Below are positions 51,668 through 61,100 of a DNA stretch of 64,000 nt, piece by piece. The position numbers and the translations under genes were made by a program. Below the pieces are notes generated by a model that saw nothing but the letters and a program-made list of their open reading frames with translations, was not told the DNA's origin and did no database searches. The DNA lies in contig JAFDVL010000048.1 of assembly GCA_018268995.1 (NCBI GenBank), positions 48,819-112,818 on the forward strand, written 5' to 3'. How positions within the stretch are numbered: the stretch's first letter is position 1; each line of letters opens with the position of its first letter. Source of the DNA: Acidobacteriota bacterium (lineage in GTDB: Bacteria > Acidobacteriota > Blastocatellia > RBC074).

Positions 51668-54379
51668 TTACTTTTGTAAACTCTGTGTCGTCACTGTGGG
51701 CGCGTTCAGCGGTCGGTAAATGCGCGGCGTAATGAAGAACAAAATCTCATCCGTTTGGCGACTGACCGTGCGACGCTTGAATAATTCACCGAGTCCGGGC
51801 ACGCGTGAAATTCCAGGCGTGCGTTGCTGTGAATTGCTTTCGACATCAATGTTGATGCCGCCGATGATCGTGGTTCCGCCATCGGGAACAAGCACCGTGG
51901 TTTCTGCGCGTTGCGTGTTGATGCCTGGGGCAGAGCGCGTTGCAATCGCGGTATTAACCGAGTTGTTTTCAGCCACGACTTTGAGCAGGACATAGCCGTT
52001 GTCATTAATTTGTGGCGTGATTTCCAGTCGTAAGGCCGCAGTCACAAAGGTCACGGTTAAGGTATTGTTGCTTTCCGTTTGGACCGGAATCTGCACACCG
52101 TTGACGATGTTCGCCGTCGTATTGTTTTGTGCAGTTGCACGTGGTGACGAAATCGTCTTGACGTTGCCTTTGCTTTCCGCCGCACTCAGGACTGCTGAAA
52201 TACGCGCTGTGCCAATTAACCCTGTGGTTAAGCTCAGGATTGAGGCTGCGCCTGCTGCCCGCAGTGAATCTGTTGGTTCTCCGCCTGCCGGGACAGTTGC
52301 GCTGCCAGGCAAGGTTGAGAACGTGGTGCGGCTGCCAGAGGTGCCGTTAAGCGCAGTGGCACCGATTTGAACGCCCAGGTCACGCGCGAAATTGCGGTTT
52401 GCAATCACAATGCGAGATTCGATTTCAACTTGTGGTTCCGGCACATCGAGCTTGGCAATGATTTCTTTGATCGCTGCGATATTTTCCGGTAGATCCGTGA
52501 TGATCAGTGTATTGGTACGCGGATCAGCTTGAATGTTGCCGCGTTGTGAGAGCCGCGTGCGAATAATACCGTCCAACCCGCTGCCACCGGCTGTACTGCT
52601 GGCACCAGAGGTTGATCCACCGCCACCGCCACCGCCGCCGCTGGCACTACCACCGCCACCGCCGCCACCACCAGCTCCCGGTGCAGCACCTGTCAGGGCA
52701 CGGGCATAATTCAAACGCACCATTTCTGTTACTAAAGGAGTTGCTTCCTGACGTGCGCGCATTTGTTCCTGTCGGATTCTGTCTTCCAGCGCGACGGTTT
52801 CCTGTGACATCACGCGCAGAATACTGCCTTCGACCTGGACGCCTAAGCGATTCGCGCGCAGCAACGCATCCATTGCCTGATTCCAGGGAACATTTTGCAG
52901 TGTGACCGTAATCGGTGTGTCTTTCACGGATTGGTCAATTACAAAATTGACTTTGTATGTGTCAGAGATAAAGCGCAGGAAGTCGCGGATGTCGACGACC
53001 TTTCCTTGCGTTGAGCGAAGATCGAGATTGATTGGTTCGCCCACAAAATCCGGCCTGACGTAATCGGCTGCATTGAACGATTTATTCTGCTGAGGCGCAG
53101 TCTCACGCGGACGAGGCGTTGGTGTCGGGACTACGGGGGCAGGAGGCGGAACAACGGCGGGCGTTGTTTTCTCTGGCTCCGTGCGCGTGACCGATTCAGG
53201 TGTAACTTTTTCAGGTGTGACTTTGGGCGTCGAAACAGGCGTCGAATTTTTGGCTTCCGTCTTGGAAACCGGAGCTGACGCTGGAGGCGTAGTGAGAGCG
53301 ACTGGCGTAGCTGTGACGACTCTTCCTCCGCGCTTGGAACCTTTTGCTTGCAGTTCTTTTGTGGGAGCAGGCTTGGCCGCAGTTGTAGTCGTAGCTGACG
53401 GTGGAACCATCGGCTTTGGCAACGCCGGTTGTACCTGTGCTGCCTCACGCAATGAGGCTTTTGTTCTGCGTGGCAGAGGCGCATCCAGCACCTTGGCGCT
53501 CAGGTTGGTTACCGGAGGTTTGCGAAGCGGTAGTAAAGACACAGTCACGCGCGGTTTGATGGCATGAGCAGATAATTTTGGCATGGTCGGAAGCTGCGCT
53601 AAGGCTGGTGTAACCTTCGGTTGATGAATCGTTGGCGCGCTATTTTGTTTAGCTGCTTCTGCCACGACGGGCTTTGCTTGCGAGGGCGGCGCTGTGCGGA
53701 CATTTTCTGCTGCAACGGATGTTGGCGCAGGTTTCAGCACCGGGCGAGCAGGCGTTGTTGGCGTCGTCAGGGGGGCTTTCGAATTCGCCGAAACGTCATT
53801 CAGACGTGAATTTTTCAGCGCCAATGTCGGGTCAGTTTTGGATTCGCCAAACCAAATGCGGATCATGTCGCCTTCATCACTAATTTCATACGGCTGTGGT
53901 TTCGTAGCATCGAAAACAATTCGCACTGCATCATCCATCTTTCCCAGGCGGACGCGTTTGATTTCCGCCAGTCCCACTTGAATTACATTCGGCACATCGG
54001 TCGCAACATTTTGCACATCAATGACCAGACGATATGGGCTGGGTAACGTGAAGTGGGTGTATTGTGGCTGACCATCCAATTCTATTGTCGCCAGCAGCAT
54101 GCCACCGCGTTTGTAGTCTTTGGAAACTTTGATGCTGCGAATGGCGCTTGCTGACGGTGTCCGAAGGACGTTCTCCGTGGTCTTGGCAGGCGCTTTCTCG
54201 GCCAGAGTATGAGTTTCATTGTGCGCTAATTCCTTAGCGCTAACGTCCGTATTTTTATTGGGCTTGACCGCACCTTCGTGCGTTCCGGCCAGGGCTATCG
54301 CGCTCAGCAACAATGGGCAAGCCATTAAGCTTCGCATCAGCGATGGGCGGACAACGGTAATAACTTTCCCTAAAAGCAT
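51668..54379 (-). CDS. pilQ: Type IV pilus secretin PilQ
   Basis: The 903-aa protein starts after AGGAGG and a signal peptide (LMACPLLLSAIALAG). An AMIN peptidoglycan-binding domain lies at about 80-185, followed by a long Pro/Thr/Ala-rich linker (190-440). A secretin/STN N domain is at about 455-530 (FVIDQSVKDTPITVTL) and an N1 domain at about 560-690. A Gly/Ser tract (GAGGGGGGGGSASGGGG) interrupts N1. The C-terminal secretin barrel (VPDGGTTIIGGINID, RVPGLGELFKRR) is intact. It forms the outer-membrane pore for pili. Last of pilMNOPQ. The Gly tract is a likely hypervariable stretch. Confidence 0.97.
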   Translation of the reverse strand: MLLGKVITVVRPSLMRSLMACPLLLSAIALAGTHEGAVKPNKNTDVSAKELAHNETHTLAEKAPAKTTENVLRTPSASAIRSIKVSKDYKRGGMLLATIELDGQPQYTHFTLPSPYRLVIDVQNVATDVPNVIQVGLAEIKRVRLGKMDDAVRIVFDATKPQPYEISDEGDMIRIWFGESKTDPTLALKNSRLNDVSANSKAPLTTPTTPARPVLKPAPTSVAAENVRTAPPSQAKPVVAEAAKQNSAPTIHQPKVTPALAQLPTMPKLSAHAIKPRVTVSLLPLRKPPVTNLSAKVLDAPLPRRTKASLREAAQVQPALPKPMVPPSATTTTAAKPAPTKELQAKGSKRGGRVVTATPVALTTPPASAPVSKTEAKNSTPVSTPKVTPEKVTPESVTRTEPEKTTPAVVPPPAPVVPTPTPRPRETAPQQNKSFNAADYVRPDFVGEPINLDLRSTQGKVVDIRDFLRFISDTYKVNFVIDQSVKDTPITVTLQNVPWNQAMDALLRANRLGVQVEGSILRVMSQETVALEDRIRQEQMRARQEATPLVTEMVRLNYARALTGAAPGAGGGGGGGGSASGGGGGGGGSTSGASSTAGGSGLDGIIRTRLSQRGNIQADPRTNTLIITDLPENIAAIKEIIAKLDVPEPQVEIESRIVIANRNFARDLGVQIGATALNGTSGSRTTFSTLPGSATVPAGGEPTDSLRAAGAASILSLTTGLIGTARISAVLSAAESKGNVKTISSPRATAQNNTTANIVNGVQIPVQTESNNTLTVTFVTAALRLEITPQINDNGYVLLKVVAENNSVNTAIATRSAPGINTQRAETTVLVPDGGTTIIGGINIDVESNSQQRTPGISRVPGLGELFKRRTVSRQTDEILFFITPRIYRPLNAPTVTTQSLQK
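52611..52680 (-). repeat. Imperfect GGT/GGC microsatellite inside pilQ
   Basis: The + strand reads as repeated CCACCGCC/CCGCCACC units coding for a Gly-rich tract of about 25 residues. Such tracts change length by slippage; here the frame is preserved. Confidence 0.8.
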
Positions 54380-54456
54380 AAATCCTCCTGCAAGACCTCA
54401 ATGGTAATTGGGCAGCAATTGAGCATTGGATTTTGAACCTGAATTCAAAGTCGAAA

Positions 54457-55107
54457 TCATTTAGCGGTTGGCACCGGCAGCGGACGGAATTCTTCCGTCT
54501 GGCGGATGCTGCCATTATCGAGCCGCGTTTTTTTGATGAACTTTACGCCCGTCGGCAAAATCTCTTTGATCTGTCCGTCATAAGCTTGCCACCCTGTCCG
54601 CACAAAAAAGACTTGCTGTTTTTGTGTTGCCGATTCGACGACGAATGCGCCATAGCCCTCCTCCGTGCGAAAGATGCCTGTGACTGCCAGTTCATCAATC
54701 AAGTACGGTGTGGTTTTGCTGGGTTCATTGCCACGCCCTTCGAGATAGTCTCGCACCAGCTTTTTGTAATCGGTTACGCGGGTTTCGATGTTTGGTGGTG
54801 CGACAGGCTGCGGCTCTGGTTTCTTGACCACCGTTTTGGCTACTTTGGGTGGTCGGATAATTTTGGACGGGACGAGAAAGGGATCACGTTGAGTGCCCGC
54901 CGATGAAGATTTGGTTGCGGGCGCACTTTCCTCTGTCTCATCGTTCGCTTTGTTATTAGGCGCGGTAGTTTTAGTTGTTTTAGAGTTGTCATTGGCCTGC
55001 ACAGGCGCAGTGAACTCGACGTAAGCGAAAATGAAACCGACCAGGACGGCAAAAGCCATGAACTGGCGCGATGCATTTATACGAAGATCAAAGTATTGGT
55101 ACAACAT
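54457..55107 (-). CDS. pilP: Type IV pilus inner-membrane lipoprotein-like PilP
   Basis: The 216-aa protein has an N-terminal hydrophobic segment (FMAFAVLVGFIFAYVEF), a charged disordered region (35-75), then the PilP domain (about 120-210; YLIDELAVTGIFRTEEGYGAFV, YDGQIKEILPTGVKFIK). It links the PilMNO platform to the PilQ secretin. No lipobox cysteine is seen, so the anchor is a membrane segment. It lies 16 bp after pilO and 77 bp before pilQ. Confidence 0.92.
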   Translation of the reverse strand: MLYQYFDLRINASRQFMAFAVLVGFIFAYVEFTAPVQANDNSKTTKTTAPNNKANDETEESAPATKSSSAGTQRDPFLVPSKIIRPPKVAKTVVKKPEPQPVAPPNIETRVTDYKKLVRDYLEGRGNEPSKTTPYLIDELAVTGIFRTEEGYGAFVVESATQKQQVFFVRTGWQAYDGQIKEILPTGVKFIKKTRLDNGSIRQTEEFRPLPVPTAK

Positions 55108-55123
55108 AGAAATCCCCGATTGA

Positions 55124-55819
55124 TTAATTGACGACTGGCGCAGCAGGCGATGCTGCGGGAGCTGGAGGGGAAGACGGAGCGTTAGCGCCCGCTGCCGTAG
55201 ACGACTCAGCTTTTGGCGGTGGCAAGGGCTTGAGATTGTTCACATCCTGTTTTTCAGCATACAGCGCAGACAACGTGAAATTGGCCATCAGGGTTTGCCC
55301 TTCGCGTTGTTGCTCCAGCGATGAGATCGAAAGGTTGGTGATATTGACTACTCGTTTGAGTTCTGAAATATCGCGAAAGAAATTCTTCAAATTGGGATAA
55401 TTGCCCATCAGGCTCACCGTAATTTGTTTCATTCGATAAAAGTCTTTCTGCGCATCGCCTTTCCCGTCCTTATCCGTTGGCGCAAAGGAAACAACCGTGA
55501 TTTTGTTATTGTGTGCTGTGACTTGCAGGCTTTCCAGGGCGCGTGATAATTCAACGTTTTCCGGCAACAGTTCTTTCGTTTGCTCGTACTCAAGTTTCAA
55601 TTGCTCAAATTTGGCTTTGAATTCCGGCAGCCGCGATTCGACGATGGCTGCTTGTACATTAGAACTATGCAGGTCTTCGCGGCGCTGAATAAGTTCAGTG
55701 GTTTCCGCTTTTGTTCCGGCCAGAACAAAGTAGTCGAAGGCATACCAGATGCCTGCGGCGAGTACCAGCATGACAAAAAATCGGGCGAGCCAGTGTAGGT
55801 CGTTGAATTTATCTAACAT
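55124..55819 (-). CDS. pilO: Type IV pilus alignment protein PilO
   Basis: The 231-aa protein has one N-terminal membrane segment (ARFFVMLVLAAGIWYAF), a coiled coil (about 40-90) and the PilO ferredoxin-like periplasmic domain (ITVSLMGNYPNLKNFFRDI, RVVNITNLSIS). The last 40 residues are Pro/Ala-rich. It pairs with PilN on the inner membrane. Order and spacing in the operon are the classic ones. Confidence 0.93.
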   Translation of the reverse strand: MLDKFNDLHWLARFFVMLVLAAGIWYAFDYFVLAGTKAETTELIQRREDLHSSNVQAAIVESRLPEFKAKFEQLKLEYEQTKELLPENVELSRALESLQVTAHNNKITVVSFAPTDKDGKGDAQKDFYRMKQITVSLMGNYPNLKNFFRDISELKRVVNITNLSISSLEQQREGQTLMANFTLSALYAEKQDVNNLKPLPPPKAESSTAAGANAPSSPPAPAASPAAPVVN

Positions 55820-55881
55820 CTCATTTTCCTTGTAAAACGGTGGTGCGCATTCTTTTGCGCTGAGCCAAAGCCGTTTTTCAA

Positions 55882-56634
55882 CTACTGTGTTTTAGGTGGG
55901 GCTGATGGCTGGGGTTGTGCAGCTTGCCCGTTGCCCGGCTCAGGGGCAGACGTTGGATTGACGAGGAGGTTCTGGGGATTATAGGAGCATCTAATTGTAA
56001 AGCGAACGACTTCTTTAGGAGCTTCCTTGACTACGGCACCTTTGCTTGCGGGGCTATCCGTAGCGGGTCTCGCATCTTTCGACATTTCCGGGTTCACGCC
56101 GCGTCCAACCTCCACGGTGAATTTGGTGAACCAGCCATCCGAAAATTCCAGATTCTTGGCAAAAGCGGTGATTTGCGCTTCATTGGGCGAGTAGCCGGAA
56201 AGCGTAAACGAATCTTCTTTTTTATCCTTCTCTGGTTTGCTTTGGATGATGGAAGTCAGGCGGAACTGGCTATCGGCAGGCATCTTTCCGTCCATCATTT
56301 GCAGCAATCGCAACGGGCCGGTTTGTTCTGCCCGCAACCGCATGATCGCGCTGATGCGTTCTTCGACAGCTTTGTTTTTTTCCTGCAATTCTTTCGCTTG
56401 TTTAGTTACCGCGGCCAGTTGTGTGGCTCTGGCTTCTTCTGCTTCTACTTCTGTTTTGACGCGTGAGAAATCCCGCTTGGTCACGATCCAATCCAACCCG
56501 ATAGCCAGCAGGCAAGCACCCGCCGCGATAAGCAACAGTACAGTTTGTTGCGTTCCGCGATTACTAATCGCGCTTTCGACTACATCCAGATTTGTGTTTT
56601 CGACGGCACTGTTGAGAAGGTTGATTCTAATCAT
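55882..56634 (-). CDS. pilN: Type IV pilus alignment protein PilN
   Basis: The 250-aa protein begins with MIRINLL, the short cytosolic peptide that docks into PilM, followed by a membrane segment (VLLLIAAGACLLAIGLDWI), a coiled coil and a PilN/ferredoxin-like domain (FTLSGYSPNEAQITAFAKNL). The C-terminal tail (about 185-250) is Pro/Ala/Gln-rich and longer than usual. It is the partner of PilO, gene directly downstream. Confidence 0.93.
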   Translation of the reverse strand: MIRINLLNSAVENTNLDVVESAISNRGTQQTVLLLIAAGACLLAIGLDWIVTKRDFSRVKTEVEAEEARATQLAAVTKQAKELQEKNKAVEERISAIMRLRAEQTGPLRLLQMMDGKMPADSQFRLTSIIQSKPEKDKKEDSFTLSGYSPNEAQITAFAKNLEFSDGWFTKFTVEVGRGVNPEMSKDARPATDSPASKGAVVKEAPKEVVRFTIRCSYNPQNLLVNPTSAPEPGNGQAAQPQPSAPPKTQ

Positions 56635-56727
56635 ATGTTTGTTGCTGGCAGCTGTTAGTTGATAGCTGTTAGCTGGACTGTGGGCAAAACGCTAAACGCC
56701 AAAAGCTAATGGCCCCACAGATAATCT

Positions 56728-57840
56728 TTATCCGTCACTTCTCAGCGCCAGCCCCACCGCGACGGCCATATCAGGCGCAAATTCGCGTAGGTACTGCTCA
56801 TCGAATTTTTGCGGATTTACATTGAGGTTGCGAAACGGGTCGAAGGGTTCGACGTAAATTTGAAACCGTTCGGCTAAATACTCTACCAGGTTCGTAACTT
56901 TCGATCCGCCGCCGGCCACCAGCATTCCCAGAATCTTGTCGCCATTAGGGCATTGCTGATGAAAGAAATCCAGAGTGCGTTGGATTTCGCCCGCCAGCAT
57001 TTCAGTGACGGATTGCAACACCGACTGTGCCTCTTCCGGCGTAGCAGTGCATTCTGTGGGAATCGTGCCTCGTTTGAGCAATTCGGCATCCTCAAACGTC
57101 AGGTTGAATTTTTTCTGTAACGCATCGGTATACTGATTTCCGCCCATTGAGACGTCACGTGTGAAGATCGAAGACGCGCCGCGCACGATGTTGATGTTCG
57201 TCACACTCGCCCCAATGTTCAGCAACACCACGGTTTGATCCGGGCGCGGGGCATAGTTGATTTCATACGCGTTTTGTAAGGCGAATGAATCCACATCCAC
57301 AATGGAAGTTGTTTTGCCTGCTTGTGCGATGACCTGCGTTAGTTGCGAGACCATGTCTTTTTTACATGCCACCAGCAACACATCCATCATCTCGCTTTCG
57401 GCATCGCCTTCCAGCACATGGTAATCCAGGTTCACATCCTGAATATCAAACGGAATATGCTGTTGCGCTTCCCAATTGATTTGATCGCGTAGCTCTTCTA
57501 ATCCCATCATGGGCAAATGAATCTTTTTCACGATCACGGCGTTGCCGGAAAGCGATGTGGCGATTTGCTGGCCCAGAATTTTTTGCTCAGAAAAGATACG
57601 GCTGATGCAATCAGAGACGTGGTTTCCGTCAATGATCTGCCCATCTACAATGGTATCGGGCAAGAGGTCAATCTGGGCAATATTCGTTAATTCATATTGG
57701 CCTTTGATAGCTTTGATTTCAGCTACTTTGATACGACTGGAACCAATATCCAACCCCACCACACCTTTGCCCTTACCGAAGTTTGGCAGGGAAAAAGACG
57801 AAAAGCCGCTAGGCAGTTTAAAGGACGGTAATGAAATCAT
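56728..57840 (-). CDS. pilM: Type IV pilus assembly ATPase-like PilM
   Basis: The 370-aa actin-like protein has the nucleotide-binding motifs VGLDIGSSRIKVAEI near the N-terminus and LLNIGASVTNINIV in the second half, plus a C-terminal GMLVAGGGSKV loop. It is cytosolic and binds the PilN tail. Its extended N-terminus (about 25 residues) is Ser/Phe/Gly-rich. It is the first gene of pilMNOPQ; the 93-bp gap before pilN contains degenerate TTAGC-type repeats. Confidence 0.95.
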   Translation of the reverse strand: MISLPSFKLPSGFSSFSLPNFGKGKGVVGLDIGSSRIKVAEIKAIKGQYELTNIAQIDLLPDTIVDGQIIDGNHVSDCISRIFSEQKILGQQIATSLSGNAVIVKKIHLPMMGLEELRDQINWEAQQHIPFDIQDVNLDYHVLEGDAESEMMDVLLVACKKDMVSQLTQVIAQAGKTTSIVDVDSFALQNAYEINYAPRPDQTVVLLNIGASVTNINIVRGASSIFTRDVSMGGNQYTDALQKKFNLTFEDAELLKRGTIPTECTATPEEAQSVLQSVTEMLAGEIQRTLDFFHQQCPNGDKILGMLVAGGGSKVTNLVEYLAERFQIYVEPFDPFRNLNVNPQKFDEQYLREFAPDMAVAVGLALRSDG

Positions 57841-58109
57841 GACTGACTCCGAATCAGGGGAGATACTGCTATCAAAACTTGGGTTGATTGGTAATTAAAA
57901 GTGAGTTGTGAGGCTCTTAGTTGCGGGTACCGGGGAAGGATGATCACCGCGCAAAACGTGCGTAGAAGTAACATCCTAACTGGGGATTGTCAATAAATTT
58001 CTTCCCCTGTGTCGGGCTGAAAACCGGAAGAATGAGCAAGATGTCACAGCTAAAGCAATGATTTGGTGATTGTTTTGCGATTACCACAGCGGCTTTGTAA
58101 CAGTGAGAA

Positions 58110-58131
58110 AAAGCCCGTCTTTATTGGCTTT
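58110..58131 (-). terminator. Terminator after the NRPS-like gene
   Basis: On the - strand a stem formed by AAAGCC and GGCTTT is followed by TTTTCTC. It starts a few bases after the stop codon of the large acyltransferase gene. Confidence 0.6.
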
Positions 58132-58134
58132 GCT

Positions 58135-61100
58135 TTACTGCGGTTTGGTCGGTGCGCCTGCGTAAGAGCGACCCGGTAACAAATGTTCGCGTTTCATGAT
58201 CACGCTATGCGGGGCGACCTGGGTGCGCGCGCCGATGTCTGCACCGTACAACACACAGGCTCCATGTCCGACGGTGGCACGCCGTCCAATTTTGACGTAA
58301 TCAATCTTGAGCACGCGATCTTCAAACGTGTGTGCTTGAAAGTGACAATTTACAGTCGCGCCATCCTCGAAGTGCAGCATATCGGGGTCTACCACCTGTG
58401 CAAAGCCTCTGCCCAACACGACCCGCCGTCCAATTTTCATGCCCATTGCGCGTAAGTACCAGGGAAGTAGCAATGTTCCTTCCAACGCCATCAATGGAGC
58501 GTGCGCATAAAATGCCCAGGCGATGAAAAGAAAATCCCAGCGGCTGCACCAGCAAGACCACAGTGGATGAATGCCAGCACGCACTCGCCCCAGCAAAGCC
58601 CATTTCATCGCTAACACCAGCAGGCAGAAAAATGCCGCCATTGCCAGATTGAGCAACGGCAATCCCACCAGCAAAAATACGGGTGTCGAAACGCTTGCCT
58701 GTGCTTGTGCGGCAAACTCGTACCAGGCAATGACGGTCAGTGTCGGAATCACTGGCAAACTAAACCGCAGCAATTCCCAAAAAACACGTGTCCAATAGCG
58801 GAGGATGGTTGGTTCGTGTGTGAAGCTGCGATCACATTCGACGATTTCTCGTTGAGGCAATTCAAAGGGAGGATGACCAAACCACGAAGTACCGGGTTGC
58901 ACAATTGTGTCATCGGCTACGGTACAAACACCCAGCAAAACATCTTCCGGTAAATACTGCCCTGCACCGATGACCGCGTGGTTGCCCAGAAATGTGTTTT
59001 TTCCCAGATGCGTGCGGCTCAGCATGACTGTGCCGCGATGTACGCGCGGCCCGCCCAGATAGATTCCATCGGCAAAAAAGCTGGGGCCTCCGATGGTAAT
59101 GAGTTCCGGCACCACATCAATAATTGTGCTGATTTCGCAATCACGCCCAATGTTCATGCCTGCCAACCGCAGCCACCTGGCCCACAGAATTGTGCCACTC
59201 AACCAGTGGCTGGCTGCTTGTACCATTTGCGTTTTCAGCCAGATGCGAATGTAGGCAACGCTCCACCGACTTATGACGCCTATATGAACGGTTCCCAGTG
59301 CTCTGAGGAGTAACGCTTCAAAGATCAACGCTAATGGCACCGGGGCCGTGACCACAAAACAAATAACCCACAGCGAGCGCGCATCCAGGGATGGAGCATA
59401 AAGCCAGTTCATTACTGCTTCCGTGCTGATGCCGTAATAAAACGCCAGTGCCAGAATCGGTAATTCATAAGGCAGCGCGACCAAAACTCCCACGCCCAGA
59501 CGCGCCAATGACAAAAGCATTCCGTGTAAGAAAGGCGAAAGCGTTTTTCCTGTGACGGTCAGTTCTGGTTGCGGCGGTGCCTGCCCTGCTGATGAGGCCG
59601 GAATGCCAGCCCATCGTTCGCCACGCGGAAGGCGTCCTCCTTCGGGCAAAGAAGACAGGGCCGTGAGATACGATTCTGGCTCCATCACTGTGTTGGGGCC
59701 AACGCTTGCACGAATGTCCAATGTGCTGCCAGTTCCAATTGAAACCGTGCCGACGATGATGTGACCATCTTCAAGATCAACCAAACACAACGCTGCGTCC
59801 TGACTGATTGTTACGTCATCGCCAATTTCAAGTAAGTCCCATCCCCCCTGCCGCAAATTGACGCCGCGATGAATATGCACGCGCTGGCCAATGCGTGCGC
59901 CCAGTATTCGCAGGGCAGTCATCTGAAAAGTTGTTCCTTCCAGCAATGCCCAGGGGATGATGTACGCTGCTTGCTGCACCATCCAGTTCCGCACATAAAA
60001 GCTTCCCCAAACCGGGGCGCGCAACGGTTGATAGCGACCAATCAATAAACGCTTGATTCCGGCAACCAGCAGGATAGTGAGTGGCGTGTAAAGGCTGATT
60101 CCCAGGATCAAAAGCACTGGCGAAAGGACGAGGAAGGGAATGAGACCTAAGTTTTGCACGAGCCACGGCAACGCCTCAAATGTCACAACCCACGTCCCGG
60201 CTGAACCGAGAATTAGGCCCAACAGCAACCACATCGCCTGTACAATGGTTGCCAGTACTGGATGGCCTGATTCTTCCAACGGCTCATCGGCAAGCGCAAT
60301 GGGCGTGCTTGCGCTTGTCTGCGCTCGTTTGGCTAATTCTGCGATGGTGCGGGATTCGTACAGGTCGCGCACGGTGAAACCTGCGGTTGCTGGATCAGTC
60401 CGTAAAAGCGAAATCAATTCTGCTGCTTGCAGGGAACTCCCGCCCAGTTCATTGAAAAAGTCATCTTCGACAGAAACGCCCTCTGGCGAGCGCAGCACTT
60501 TGCGCACGGCTGTTTCCAATCGCTGCTCCATTTCGTTGCGCGGTGCGACCGTTTTGTGATGTCCATTTCGGCTCACCAGATCAACTGTGGGCAGCGCTTT
60601 GCGATTCAGCTTGCCGCCGACGGTGGTTGGCAATTCGTCAATGAAGGCAAAGCGACCGGGAATCATATAGGCTGGGAGTCTTGTTCGTAGCGATGATTTC
60701 AACTCATCAAACGAAAGTGTTTGATTTACATCTTCCGGGATAACAAAGGCCACGAGTGTTTGCTGCGCTCCATTTTCTTGTACGGCGCACGCGGCCTCAC
60801 GTACGCCTTCACATTCCATCAGACGCGCTTCGATGGCCTCCAGTTCGATGCGATAGCCACGCAGCTTGACCTGTGCATCAATGCGACCGTGATAGAAAAA
60901 CGACCCATCCGCTGCCCGATGTACCAAATCGCCAGTGCGATAAATTCGCCCAAATTGCGGATGGATCGGGAATTTTTGTGCGGTGAGGTCTGGCCGATTG
61001 CGATACCCGCGTGCCAAGCCCATGCCGCCTAAGCACAGTTCGCCTTGTTCCCCATCCGGCACTTCATCCAGATTTTCATTAAGTACCCACGCCTGCATTC

